Of a stretch of 64,000 nt of DNA, positions 32,683 to 41,340 are shown in pieces (position 1 is the stretch's first letter; every line of letters begins with the position of its first letter). The notes beneath the pieces were generated by a model. That model saw nothing but the letters and a program-made list of their open reading frames with translations. It had not been told where the DNA came from and searched no databases. The translations under genes and the position numbers were made by a program. Origin of the DNA: Arthrobacter_M sp030063245 (lineage in GTDB: Bacteria; Actinomycetota; Actinomycetes; Actinomycetales; Micrococcaceae); NCBI RefSeq assembly GCF_051131705.1, contig NZ_CP180316.1, positions 3,596,001 to 3,660,000 of the forward strand, written 5' to 3'.

Positions 32683-34002
32683 TTAGGCATCAGATTGATG
32701 GGCAATGGTCGCCGAGGCGCGGCGCACCGCCTCCGCCGGCACGTCCAACAGCACATCCTCAAGGAACGAGTAGCGGCGCAGCCACTGTTTCCGCATACCT
32801 TCGCGGGACATGTTCATCCGGCGCCACCAGTCCGCAATGTCGCCCCACCCGGGCGCCGCCAGCGACCCGCCCACTTGCTGCACCGAGAGCGCTGCGCACA
32901 GGTTCGCGAAGCTCAGCCGGTCCGCCAGCTTCCAGCCTGCCAGGCAACCGACCACGAAAGCCGCCCCGAAACAGTCACCCGCGCCGGTCGGGTCAAAGGC
33001 ATTCACCGGCAGCGCCGGCACCCATTCCTCCTCCCCGGTGATGGAGTCCACCGCCAGCGCCCCTTGGCCGCCCGCTGTAACCACCGCCAGCGGGACCTGG
33101 TCCGCTAAGGAGTACAAGGCGGCCCAGGGGTCATCCGTACGGGTCAGCGCCATGGCCTCCACCGAGTTGGGCATAAACGCGTGGAAATGCTTCAGATTCG
33201 CCAGCATGCCCCCGGGCCAGCGACCGCTGGGATCCCAGCCGACGGCGCCAAAGAGTTTGGTGCCGTCCCGCGCAGCTGCGAGCGCCCACGGCGCCAACTC
33301 CTCCTCCAGGGGCACGACGGCGGCCCGGGCTGTGGGTGGCGGGTCGCCGATGAGCTCGGAGGCGGACAGCGGGGAAGGGTGCCCGTGGGTCACCATGGAG
33401 CGGTCCTTGAGGACCGAGAGCGAGATGGTGACCGGTGAATGCCAGCCGGGAAAGCGGCGTGACGATGACAGGTCCACGTGCTCGCGGGCGGAGAGGATGT
33501 TCCAGTTGAAGTCCCCGTAGCCATCATCACCAAACGCGGCGGCCAGCGTGACATTCAGTCCCAGCCGGCTGGCGGCTATGGCCTGGTTGGCCACTCCCCC
33601 GGGGCACGATCCCATCCCCTCGGACCAGAGCTCGGTGCCCGGCGACGGGAGCTCCTGAAGACCGGTGAAGATGATGTCCCAGAACACCGAGCCGGTCAGG
33701 ATCAGATCAAAGCGTTCCCGCTGCGTAGCGCGTTGGACGGCCAGCGGATCGAACCGGTGGTGCACCGGGTTTTGACGGCACGCGGCTCCGGAGGGGCCGG
33801 AGTCGGGAGCCGGTGCGCCGGCGAGCCCTATGTCAGGGACCGGTGCGCCGGCGGGACGGATGCCGGAAACCGGAGCCGCGGGCGGGGAAACCCGCGGGGG
33901 CGGAGCACCGAGGGACGGATTCCGCAGGTCTGGCGCTCGAAGGGATCGAACACCTTCTGGAAACTGGCTGGTACCCATGTACGGCACCCTACTGTACGGC
34001 AC
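32683..34002 (-). CDS. PfkB-family carbohydrate kinase
   Basis: Ribokinase-fold sugar kinase: LTGSVFWDIIFTGLQELPSPG, GGVANQAIAASRLG (substrate loop) and NAFDPTGAGDCFGAAFVVG (PfkB signature 2 with the catalytic Asp of GAGD). The first 80 residues are a proline/alanine/glycine repeat (SGIRPAGAPVPDIGLAGAP) not found in the family, so the true start may be nearer GTG 33765. It stands back-to-back with a GH4 glycosidase, so it may phosphorylate the sugar released or taken up by that system. Confidence 0.85.
   Translation of the reverse strand: MPYSRVPYMGTSQFPEGVRSLRAPDLRNPSLGAPPPRVSPPAAPVSGIRPAGAPVPDIGLAGAPAPDSGPSGAACRQNPVHHRFDPLAVQRATQRERFDLILTGSVFWDIIFTGLQELPSPGTELWSEGMGSCPGGVANQAIAASRLGLNVTLAAAFGDDGYGDFNWNILSAREHVDLSSSRRFPGWHSPVTISLSVLKDRSMVTHGHPSPLSASELIGDPPPTARAAVVPLEEELAPWALAAARDGTKLFGAVGWDPSGRWPGGMLANLKHFHAFMPNSVEAMALTRTDDPWAALYSLADQVPLAVVTAGGQGALAVDSITGEEEWVPALPVNAFDPTGAGDCFGAAFVVGCLAGWKLADRLSFANLCAALSVQQVGGSLAAPGWGDIADWWRRMNMSREGMRKQWLRRYSFLEDVLLDVPAEAVRRASATIAHQSDA
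33978..34002. promoter_or_regulatory. direct repeats between pfkB-type kinase and GH4 genes
   Basis: TGTACGGCAC occurs twice, at 33978-33987 and 33993-34002, with 15-bp spacing, in the short gap between divergent genes. It may be a shared operator; if so the kinase starts downstream of its longest open frame. Inference from position. Confidence 0.35.
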
Positions 34003-34011
34003 AATAAATGT

Positions 34012-35556
34012 ATGCGGGCTCCCGGAACGGACGACACAGCTTCAGCGCCGAGAGGGCCGGACGGCGCCGCGGCTCAGCACATCCGGGCGACCGGTGCGCG
34101 GCTGGCGGTTATTGGCGGTGGCGGCTTCCGCGTGCCGCTGGTCTACCGCGCCCTGTCCGGACCACGGTATGCGGGACTGATCACGGACCTGGCGCTTTAC
34201 GATCCGGATCCGGAACGGCTGCAGGCCATCCGGCGCGTGTTGGAGACCATGCCCGGCCTGAAGAATCCGCCGCGGCTGCAGCTGTGCACCGCGCTGGAAC
34301 AAGCCCTGAACGGGGCGGACGTGGTGTTTGCCGCCATCCGGCCCGGGTCCACCGCCGGCCGGATAGTGGATGAGAAGGTGGCCCTGGACTTGGGGCTGCT
34401 GGGACAGGAAACCACCGGCGCGGGCGGCATCTCCTACGCGCTGCGTTCGATTCCGCAGATGCTCGCGGTGGCGCATGCCATGACGCGGATTTGTCCGGGC
34501 GCGTGGCTGGTGAACTTCACGAATCCCGCCGGCATGGTGACCCAGGCGCTGGAACCGGTCCTGGGCCCACGGGTGCTGGGGATCTGCGATTCCCCGATAG
34601 GCCTGGTGCGGCGCGCAGGCGGCGCCGCCGGGTTCAGCTTGTCTAGCGGTCCGGAGGCCGGCCGGTCCCCGGGCTCCGGTTCCAAGGGGTCCGGTTCCAA
34701 GGGGTCCGGTGGCACGCTGACCGGAGTCGACTACGTGGGCCTGAACCACATGGGTTGGCTGCGCGGCCTCACCCGGGACGGCAAGGATTACCTGCCGGCG
34801 CTGTTGGCACACCCGGGCAAGCTTGCCGGGTTCGAGGAAGGCCGGCTGTTCGGCGCGGACCTGCTGCGGCTGCTGGGCTGCATTCCCAACGAGTACCTGT
34901 TCTACTATTACCGCCGGCGGCAGGCGCTGGCCGGCATCCTGGCCGCCGGGCAGACGCGCGGCGAATCCATTGACCGGGCGCAGGCGCTGCTGTATCCGCA
35001 GCTTGGCGCCGCAGGTCCGGAGGCCTTCGCGCTGTGGGACGCCGCCCGCACCGCACGGGAAGAAGGCTATCTGGCCGAGGCCCGCAACGCCTCCGGTGCC
35101 TCCGATGCCTCCGGCGCCTCCGCGACCGGGGATACTTCCGGCGCTACCACGCACCGCGATTCCGAGGATCTGGCCGGCGGCGGCTACGAGCAGGTGGCCC
35201 TGGATGCCATGCACGCCCTGCTCACCGGAACGCCCGCGGAACTGATCCTCAACGTCCGCAACGACGGCGCCGTTGCCGCCCTGCCCGACGACGCCATCAT
35301 CGAGGTTCCCGCGCGGGTGGACGGCGGCGGTGCCCGGCCTTTGACGCAGTCCACTCCGGACCTGCATCAGCTGGGACTGATGCTGACGCTCAAAGCCGTG
35401 GAAACCGCCGTCGTGCAGGCCTCCACGGAAGGAAGCCGGGACGCCGCGCTGCGCGCCTTCACCCTTCACCCGCTGGTGGACGGCGCCGAACTGGCCCGGG
35501 CGCTGCTGGACGGCTACGAAAGGGCCTTCCCCGCGCTCGGCCGGATGTGGCGCTGA
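34012..35556 (+). CDS. GH4 family glycosidase (6-phospho-beta-glucosidase type)
   Basis: The 514-aa NAD- and Mn-dependent hydrolase has the Rossmann start LAVIGGGGFRVPLVYRAL, LALYDPDPERL, FAAIRPGSTAGRIVDEKVAL (family RxGG-like region), ETTGAGGISYALRSI and FTNPAGMVTQAL. The metal-site ICDSPIG and GLNHMGWLRGL carry Cys and His ligands; YYRRRQALAG follows. GH4 enzymes cleave by oxidation at C3. Two low-complexity inserts, (GSGSK)-like at about residues 220-245 and ASGASDASGASATGD-like at about 360-385, are unusual for the family. Divergent from the PfkB kinase. Confidence 0.9.
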   Translation: MRAPGTDDTASAPRGPDGAAAQHIRATGARLAVIGGGGFRVPLVYRALSGPRYAGLITDLALYDPDPERLQAIRRVLETMPGLKNPPRLQLCTALEQALNGADVVFAAIRPGSTAGRIVDEKVALDLGLLGQETTGAGGISYALRSIPQMLAVAHAMTRICPGAWLVNFTNPAGMVTQALEPVLGPRVLGICDSPIGLVRRAGGAAGFSLSSGPEAGRSPGSGSKGSGSKGSGGTLTGVDYVGLNHMGWLRGLTRDGKDYLPALLAHPGKLAGFEEGRLFGADLLRLLGCIPNEYLFYYYRRRQALAGILAAGQTRGESIDRAQALLYPQLGAAGPEAFALWDAARTAREEGYLAEARNASGASDASGASATGDTSGATTHRDSEDLAGGGYEQVALDAMHALLTGTPAELILNVRNDGAVAALPDDAIIEVPARVDGGGARPLTQSTPDLHQLGLMLTLKAVETAVVQASTEGSRDAALRAFTLHPLVDGAELARALLDGYERAFPALGRMWR

Positions 35557-35579
35557 CGGAGGGTGGCGACCAACTGCGG

Positions 35580-35981
35580 TCAGCGGCTGATGGCCTCCGC
35601 AATAGGGCAAGCACGGGCTAAGCGCCTGTCGGTGGTCAGCAGTGGTACGTCCATCCTGCTGGCGAGCCGCACGTAAAGTGCATCCGCCAGACGGATATTA
35701 TCGCGGTACTCCCAAGCCCCGGTCAGCAGATCTCCCAGCAGGTGACGCGTCAGAGGGAGAGTCTCCAGCCACTCCAAGGCACCGCGGATGTCGGCATCGG
35801 AAAGCTCTCCCGCGCGATGCAGCTGGCCGAGCGCGGAGAGAACTTCGGCGTCGAGATGGGCCGGGGCATGAAGAACAGTGCCCCGCAAACGGGTGGCAGC
35901 AGCGGCCGCATAATCCGTACCCGCCAGCAAGTCCACCAGCACTGACGCGTCGACCACCACGATCTCGGCTGCGTCAATCAT
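35580..35981 (-). CDS. VapC-type PIN-domain toxin
   Basis: The 133-aa PIN ribonuclease starts MIDAAEIVVVDASVLVDLLA (first catalytic Asp) and contains the middle acidic HLDAEVLSAL. The ending NIRLADALYVRLASRMDVPL and LTTDRRLARA provides the last Asp pair. The ATG at 35981 overlaps the antitoxin gene by 8 bases, typical of vapBC coupling. VapC toxins cut tRNA or rRNA; the target is unknown here. Confidence 0.9.
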   Translation of the reverse strand: MIDAAEIVVVDASVLVDLLAGTDYAAAAATRLRGTVLHAPAHLDAEVLSALGQLHRAGELSDADIRGALEWLETLPLTRHLLGDLLTGAWEYRDNIRLADALYVRLASRMDVPLLTTDRRLARACPIAEAISR

Positions 35982-36201
35982 CGGTATGGCCGAATTCGGC
36001 ACGGGCGGCGTCCAACGCCCCCAGAGCCGCGTCGTGTGGGACCACCTTTTCCCGGACGGGTAGGTTGTCCAGCCAGGCATCGGTGTCGCAGCGTTTCAGC
36101 TCCGCGGCAATCGCGGCCTGGGTCAGTGCGGAGACATTCAATCCACGTGCACGGGCGCGCCCAGCGAGTTCGTCAGGCACATGCACATTCAATCGAGCCA
36201 T
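35974..36201 (-). CDS. VapB-type antitoxin
   Basis: The 75-aa protein has an N-terminal ribbon-helix-helix: MARLNVHVPDELAGRARARG then NVSALTQAAIAAEL. The C-terminal tail (PHDAALGALDAARAEF) should wrap the PIN toxin. The start is taken at MARL rather than upstream ATGs because the RHH strand begins there. It overlaps vapC. Confidence 0.87.
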   Translation of the reverse strand: MARLNVHVPDELAGRARARGLNVSALTQAAIAAELKRCDTDAWLDNLPVREKVVPHDAALGALDAARAEFGHTDD

Positions 36202-36220
36202 ACACAACACCATACACACA
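36199..36220 (-). promoter_or_regulatory. possible VapB operator, direct repeat
   Basis: CATACACA occurs twice with 12-bp periodicity at 36199-36206 and 36211-36218, right across and upstream of the antitoxin start. Repeats at this location suit autoregulation by a ribbon-helix-helix protein; inferred only. Confidence 0.4.
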
Positions 36221-36317
36221 ATTCCCAGTCGGGGAACGTTCGCCGCAGGATTCCTGCACGCCGCGACCCCCGTCGGCACCGCCGAGTGGCCCCAAACCCG
36301 ACCAGCACCGGTACCGG

Positions 36318-37655
36318 CTACTGGCCCATGGCCTTGTTCGCCGCGTCCTGCGCCTGTTGCAGCCCCTCCTTCACCGGCGTCCGGCCCAGGAAGATCTCAT
36401 TGAAGATGGGCTTCCAAGCGTTGAACGCCGCCGAATAGTTGGAGCCGATCGGCGCGCTGACGGTCTTGCCCTCCGCCGCCTTGGCGAACTGGCCTGCATC
36501 GATGTTCTTGCCCTGCCAGAATTGCTGGTAGGAGCTCTGCGCGCCCGTCACGGCGGGAACGGCGGCACCCTCGGCGCCGATGAACTTGGAACCGTCCGCC
36601 GAACCGAGCCACTTGAGTACCTTCACCGTGGCGTCCGCGTTCTTGGTTTTCGCGTTGCCGGCGGCAACAATGTTGTTCACCACCGATACCCGGCCTTCGG
36701 GACCGGCAGGAATCGGCGCAACCGCCCAGTCGAATTTGGCGCCGTCGGCCACGTTCTTGAGGTTATAGGTCCCGGACTGGAACATGGCCACCTTGCCCTG
36801 GATGAACGCGTCCCGCAGGAAGTCTCCGTTGTCATTGGTGTCGGCGGCACCGGGCGAGACATGGTACTTATTGATCAGATCCACGATGTACTGGAACGCC
36901 TGGGCACTCTTGTCCGAGGCGAAGACGAACTTCTCCCCGTCTTGGAATGCGCCGCCGTTGGAGCCGATGAAGTTGTAGTAGATGGCCTGCAGGTCCTGGC
37001 TGGCGTTGTAGCCGTACTGGACAATGTGGTCCTTGTCGAAGGCGGGATCATCGGCGCTCTTGCCGTTCGCATCCAGGGTCAGCTTCTGCGCGGCCTTCAA
37101 AAAGGTGTCCCTGGACGGATCGGTCGGGTCCCAGCTCAGGTTCGCCGGGTCCACGCCCGCCTTGGCCAGCATGGCCTTGTTATAGTAGACGGCGATGCCG
37201 CCGTCGGTGAGCTGCGGAACGCCCCACAGCTTGGCGTTGCGGGTGTATTGGTCGACGGCGGCCGGCATCCAGCCACTCTTCTCGCCGTCGAACTCAGAGC
37301 CGATCTGAAGCAGGTTGGAATTGTCCGCATACGGGGCAAAGTAAGATCCGCTGATCCAGAAAATGTCATCCGCATTGCCGCCGGATACGTCCGTGCGCAG
37401 CTTGTCGAAGTAGGTGTTGTAAGGCTCCAGCGTGGTTTTGACGGTGATGCCGGGATTCTGGGATTCGAATTCCTTAAAGGACGCGTCGTAGGCCTTTTGC
37501 ACCTGTTCGTCCCAGAGCCTGACGGTGACGGTCGCCGCGGAGCCGGATTTGTTGTTGTTATTATTTTCAGCCGCCGGCGAGCAGCCCGTGGCCGCCATTG
37601 CCAGCACGGCGGCACCGGCCACGGCCGTTGCCCCCTTGCGCCATATGTTTTTCAT
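36318..37655 (-). CDS. ABC sugar importer, substrate-binding lipoprotein
   Basis: The 445-aa family-1 extracellular binding protein has a signal peptide with lipobox at about residue 25 (AMAATGC), a poly-Asn linker, then VTVRLWDEQVQKAYDASFKE, NADDIFWISGSYFAPYAD and WGVPQLTDGGIAVYYNKAM. Also AFIQGKVAMFQSGTYNLKN and AAVPAVTGAQ. Overall it resembles oligosaccharide/maltodextrin-type binding proteins. First gene in position but last transcribed: the order of transcription is permease 1, permease 2, binding protein on the minus strand. No ATPase gene is here; a shared MsiK/UgpC-type ATPase is presumed elsewhere. Confidence 0.92.
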   Translation of the reverse strand: MKNIWRKGATAVAGAAVLAMAATGCSPAAENNNNNKSGSAATVTVRLWDEQVQKAYDASFKEFESQNPGITVKTTLEPYNTYFDKLRTDVSGGNADDIFWISGSYFAPYADNSNLLQIGSEFDGEKSGWMPAAVDQYTRNAKLWGVPQLTDGGIAVYYNKAMLAKAGVDPANLSWDPTDPSRDTFLKAAQKLTLDANGKSADDPAFDKDHIVQYGYNASQDLQAIYYNFIGSNGGAFQDGEKFVFASDKSAQAFQYIVDLINKYHVSPGAADTNDNGDFLRDAFIQGKVAMFQSGTYNLKNVADGAKFDWAVAPIPAGPEGRVSVVNNIVAAGNAKTKNADATVKVLKWLGSADGSKFIGAEGAAVPAVTGAQSSYQQFWQGKNIDAGQFAKAAEGKTVSAPIGSNYSAAFNAWKPIFNEIFLGRTPVKEGLQQAQDAANKAMGQ

Positions 37656-37695
37656 TGTCCTGTCCTTATCCGTCCGCGCGGGCCGCGCGGACTCT

Positions 37696-38691
37696 CTATT
37701 TGAATCCGGTAATCGCGAGGGAGGAAATAATGTGCTTTTGGAAAATGGCGAACAGCACCAGCAGCGGCGCCATGGCCACGGTGGTGGCCGCCATCACCAG
37801 GGTCCAGTTTCCGTTGTACTGCGACTGCAGGCCGGCGGTGGCCACCGTCACCGTCTGCCAGGTCTTTCCACTGGTGATGATCAGCGGCCAGAGGAAATTG
37901 TTCCAATGGCTCACCACGGTGATGATCGTCAGCGTGGCTAGGATGGGCCGGCTCAGCGGCAGCACAATGCTCCACAGGATGCGCAGGGTTCCGGCGCCGT
38001 CCAGCCGCGCTGCGCTGATCAAATCCTGCGGAATGGAGCGGAAATACTCCCGGAGCAGGAAAATCGCATACGGCGATCCGAAGACGAACGGCAGCACCAG
38101 CCCCCAGAACGTGTTGCGCAGACCCAGCTCGGAGAACATGGTGTACAGCGGGATGACCGTCACCACCTGCGGCACCATCAGCGTCCCCAGGTAGAGCCAG
38201 AACAAGGCATCGCGGAACGGGAATTCGATGCGCGCGAAGGCGTAGGCGGCCAGCACGGAGAAGCCCAGCTGTCCGACGACGACGATCAGCACCAATTGCG
38301 CCGTCACGGCGATGGGGGCCCAGAAGTCCCGGTCGCCGGAAAAGAGCGTCAGGAAGTTCTCACCCGTCGCCGGCGACGGCAGGTTCAGGGCCGGCTGCGC
38401 GGCGAACTGGCCGGGCGTTTTGAATGCGGTCATCAGGCTCAGGACAAACGGCGCCAGCGTGATCACCAGGCCCAGGCCCAGAATGAGGTAGCTGAGCACG
38501 TTAAGGCCCAGCACGGCCGGCTCCGGCCGGCGCGGGACCAGACCGCTCGGGACCGGCCGCGGGGCACCCGGGCTGCGCGGCGTCTGACGACGGGCCGTGC
38601 CGCGTTTCGCCGTCGTCGTTCCGTCCCCCGAAGGAAGGGACCTGGATGAAGAGGATCGGAACGGAAAGGGTCGGTTCTTAGGCGAGGTCAT
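37696..38691 (-). CDS. ABC sugar importer permease (MalG type)
   Basis: The 331-aa product has six predicted helices and the EAA loop EYFRSIPQDLISAARLDGAGTLRILW, which docks the ATPase. SHWNNFLWPLIITS and a C-terminal hydrophobic end fit the MalG side. A basic 55-residue N-terminal extension (serine/arginine/proline-rich) is longer than usual. The start overlaps the other permease gene by 14 bases, so the two are coupled. Confidence 0.92.
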   Translation of the reverse strand: MTSPKNRPFPFRSSSSRSLPSGDGTTTAKRGTARRQTPRSPGAPRPVPSGLVPRRPEPAVLGLNVLSYLILGLGLVITLAPFVLSLMTAFKTPGQFAAQPALNLPSPATGENFLTLFSGDRDFWAPIAVTAQLVLIVVVGQLGFSVLAAYAFARIEFPFRDALFWLYLGTLMVPQVVTVIPLYTMFSELGLRNTFWGLVLPFVFGSPYAIFLLREYFRSIPQDLISAARLDGAGTLRILWSIVLPLSRPILATLTIITVVSHWNNFLWPLIITSGKTWQTVTVATAGLQSQYNGNWTLVMAATTVAMAPLLVLFAIFQKHIISSLAITGFK

Positions 38692-39556
38692 AGGTGATCC
38701 TTTTGCGGAAATAGAACTGCTGTGCCAGCGTCACGGCCACCAGAACCACAAACAGCACCAGCGCCATCACAGACGCCCGGCCCAGGTTGAAGGTCTGGAA
38801 CGCTTCGCCGTAAATCCGCGTGGCGATGACGTCGGTGCTGCCCCGCGGGCCGCCATTCGGGGTGAGCGCATAAATGGTGTCAAAGGCCTGGAAGCTGCTG
38901 ATCACCCCGGTGACCAACACAAAGAACATGGTGGGCCGCAGCAGTGGCAGCTTGACCTGCCAGAACGTCTGCCAGGCATTGGCCCCGTCCACCCGGGCCG
39001 CGTCCACCAGCTGCATCGGAATGGCGGCCAACCCGGCCATAAAGAACAGCGTCACGTAGCCCACCTGGGACCAGATGCTCACGCTGGCGACGGCAGGGAG
39101 CGCCAGCACGGGGTCCGACAGCCACGCCGTCTGCCCTCCGAGCATCGCGTTCAGCGCGCCGCCGGTGGGAGCGAAGATCCACTTCCAGACCACGCCGAGC
39201 GCCAGCGGGGCACAGATCCATGGCACCACATAGACCACCCGGAACAGACCCGAGCCGGGCAGAGCGCGGGACAGCAGGGTGGCGCAGAACAAACCCAGAA
39301 CTGTCTGCAGCGGAATGACCATGAGCACAAAGAGCAACGTCACCAGCAGCGACCCGCGGAAAGCGGTGTCGCTGAAGACGTCCGCAAAGTTCTCCAGCCC
39401 AACAAATTTTGCCGGACTGAGCAGATCCCAGCTGTTCACCGACAGCCAGATCACCACCAGAATGGGAAAGACAAGGAATGCCAGGATGCCGAATAAGCTT
39501 GGAGCCAGAAGAAGGTATCCGATTCCTGCCTCGCGGCGGACGAGTTTGCCGGCCAT
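38678..39556 (-). CDS. ABC sugar importer permease (MalF type)
   Basis: The 292-aa product has six helices: AGIGYLLLAPSLFGILAFLV, the periplasmic WDLLSPAKFVGLENFADVFSD, and the EAA loop AIPMQLVDAARVDGANAWQTFWQ. It ends in FYFRKRITYDLA. First gene of the importer operon. Confidence 0.93.
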   Translation of the reverse strand: MAGKLVRREAGIGYLLLAPSLFGILAFLVFPILVVIWLSVNSWDLLSPAKFVGLENFADVFSDTAFRGSLLVTLLFVLMVIPLQTVLGLFCATLLSRALPGSGLFRVVYVVPWICAPLALGVVWKWIFAPTGGALNAMLGGQTAWLSDPVLALPAVASVSIWSQVGYVTLFFMAGLAAIPMQLVDAARVDGANAWQTFWQVKLPLLRPTMFFVLVTGVISSFQAFDTIYALTPNGGPRGSTDVIATRIYGEAFQTFNLGRASVMALVLFVVLVAVTLAQQFYFRKRITYDLA

Positions 39557-39751
39557 GAGGATTCACCTTCTTCCCTTTGCAGTACAGTGTCCGCACTACC
39601 GTGGGCCCGCACAAGCGCCGGCCCACACAACGGTTGGTCCGTCATGGATTCGACTGCACACTAGATTCAACCGCAGAATGCGCCCAAGCGCATCGCACAC
39701 CGTCGCTAAGGAACAAAAAAGGCAGAATCAGGCTGCCAAGAGGAGCGTCTC
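39557..39751. other. divergent intergenic region, importer / mshA
   Basis: About 195 bases between the importer and mshA. It should hold both promoters. I see no clear palindromic operator; a GGAACAAAAAAGG run lies 40 bases before mshA. Confidence 0.4.
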
Positions 39752-40999
39752 ATGCATACCGTCCGGCGCGTGGCCATGCTGTCACTGCACACCTCCGTGC
39801 TGGACCAGCCCGGCGTCGGCGATGCCGGGGGCATGAATGTCTACGTCCGCTCTTTGGCTCTTGAACTGGCGGCGGCCGGCGTCGAGGTGGAGATTTTCAC
39901 CCGGCAGACATCCGCGGAACAGCCTGCCCGGGTTCCGCTCGCAGAGGGCGTCGTGGTCCGTCACGTCGCGGCCGGCCCGCTGCACAAAGTCCCCAAGGAA
40001 AAGCTGCCAGCGCTGGTGCCGGACCTGGCCGGCGCCGTCGCCGGAGTGCGCCAGGAGGGCGGCGGCGTCGGCTTCGATGTCATCCACTCGCACTATTGGG
40101 TCTCCGGCATGGCCGGCCTGCTGCTGGCCGGCCAGTGGGGGCTGCCGCTGGTGCACACCATGCACACGATGGCCCGGGTCAAGAACCAGCACCTGCCACC
40201 GGGGCAGAGCGCCGAACCCAGTCTGCGCGAGGAGGGCGAGCAGCAGATCGTCCGCCGTGCCACCCGGCTGATCGCCAACACCACGGCCGAAGCGGCGGAG
40301 CTGGAGCGCCATTACAACGGGTGTGAGAGCAGAATCGATGTGGTGGCCCCGGGTGTGGATCTGAAAATCTTCAAGCCCGCCTTCCGGGACAGGTCACGCC
40401 GCCAACTGGGAATAGCGCCGGAGACGTTCCATGTGGTGTTTGCGGGCAGGCTGCAGCGGCTGAAGGGACCACACGTGCTGATCAAGGCCGCCGGGGTGCT
40501 GCACCGGCTCCGGCCCGACATCAGCCTCCAGGTCACCGTCATCGGATCGCCCAGCGGTTCCGACCATTACAATCTTGCCCGGCTGATCTCCAGCCAAGGC
40601 CTCGACGATGTGGTCACCCTGAAGCCGGCCGTGGCGGCGGTGGAGCTGGCAGACTGGTACCGTTCCGCCGACGTGGTCGCGATGCCGTCGTCAAGCGAAT
40701 CCTTCGGCCTGGTGGCACTGGAAGCCCAGGCCTGCGGCACGCCCGTGGTCGCGACCGACGTCGGCGGCCTTCCCCGCGCTGTCAGTGACGGCCGCACCGG
40801 GCTGCTGGTTGCCGGCCGGGACCCGGAGCCTTGGGCCGCTGCGTTGGAGTCCCTCTATGATTTCCCGCAGACCCGGGAGGACATGGGGCGGGCCGCTTCT
40901 GTCTACGCCGAAACCTTCGGCTGGCAGCACACCGCCGAGCTCACCATCGCCAGCTACGACCGCGCGCTCGCCGGCCGAAGTGCCGTAGCCGGGCGGTAG
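39752..40999 (+). CDS. mshA: D-inositol-3-phosphate glycosyltransferase (MshA), first step of mycothiol synthesis
   Basis: The 415-aa GT-B enzyme transfers GlcNAc from UDP-GlcNAc to inositol-3-phosphate. It starts VAMLSLHTSVLDQPGVGDAG and contains GGMNVYVRSLALEL and VIHSHYWVSGMAG. The IANTTAEAAELERHY segment is followed by VVAPGVDLKIF, then FAGRLQRLKGPHVL. SSSESFGLVALEAQACGTPV carries the E-x7-E motif. Matches MshA from start to end. An AGAGGAG site lies just upstream. Inositol-3-phosphate, its acceptor, is made by the synthase encoded about 5 kb downstream. Confidence 0.92.
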   Translation: MHTVRRVAMLSLHTSVLDQPGVGDAGGMNVYVRSLALELAAAGVEVEIFTRQTSAEQPARVPLAEGVVVRHVAAGPLHKVPKEKLPALVPDLAGAVAGVRQEGGGVGFDVIHSHYWVSGMAGLLLAGQWGLPLVHTMHTMARVKNQHLPPGQSAEPSLREEGEQQIVRRATRLIANTTAEAAELERHYNGCESRIDVVAPGVDLKIFKPAFRDRSRRQLGIAPETFHVVFAGRLQRLKGPHVLIKAAGVLHRLRPDISLQVTVIGSPSGSDHYNLARLISSQGLDDVVTLKPAVAAVELADWYRSADVVAMPSSSESFGLVALEAQACGTPVVATDVGGLPRAVSDGRTGLLVAGRDPEPWAAALESLYDFPQTREDMGRAASVYAETFGWQHTAELTIASYDRALAGRSAVAGR

Positions 41000-41340
41000 T
41001 CAGACACACAAAGGCCAAATTCTGGAGGGCGACGGCGGCCGCACCGCGAAGTACTCAGTCCGTTTCAGGGCCACGACAATGGCTCAGGGCTCAAACCTCC
41101 TTAAAGGCTGTTCCGATCTTTTCCATGATCGCCGGAGAAGGCATCCGATCATTCGAATGCATAGACATGAACGGTACGATACTTCCAGAATGCACCGCAG
41201 CGGACCGGACGTCATCGTCCGATAGCCAACCAACCACCTCGGCGGTCAAGGCGAAGCCTCACTGGATGCACATCCGCCTATAAATAAGAGTCGGTAGTCC
41301 GCTAGGCATGGTCGCGTGGCGGTTCAGCTCAAACCCAGGC
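41000..41340. other. convergent intergenic region
   Basis: Between mshA and the intended end of selO. No strong hairpin was found by eye. The first 80 bases of this region on the minus strand side are read through only because selO is frameshifted. Confidence 0.4.
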
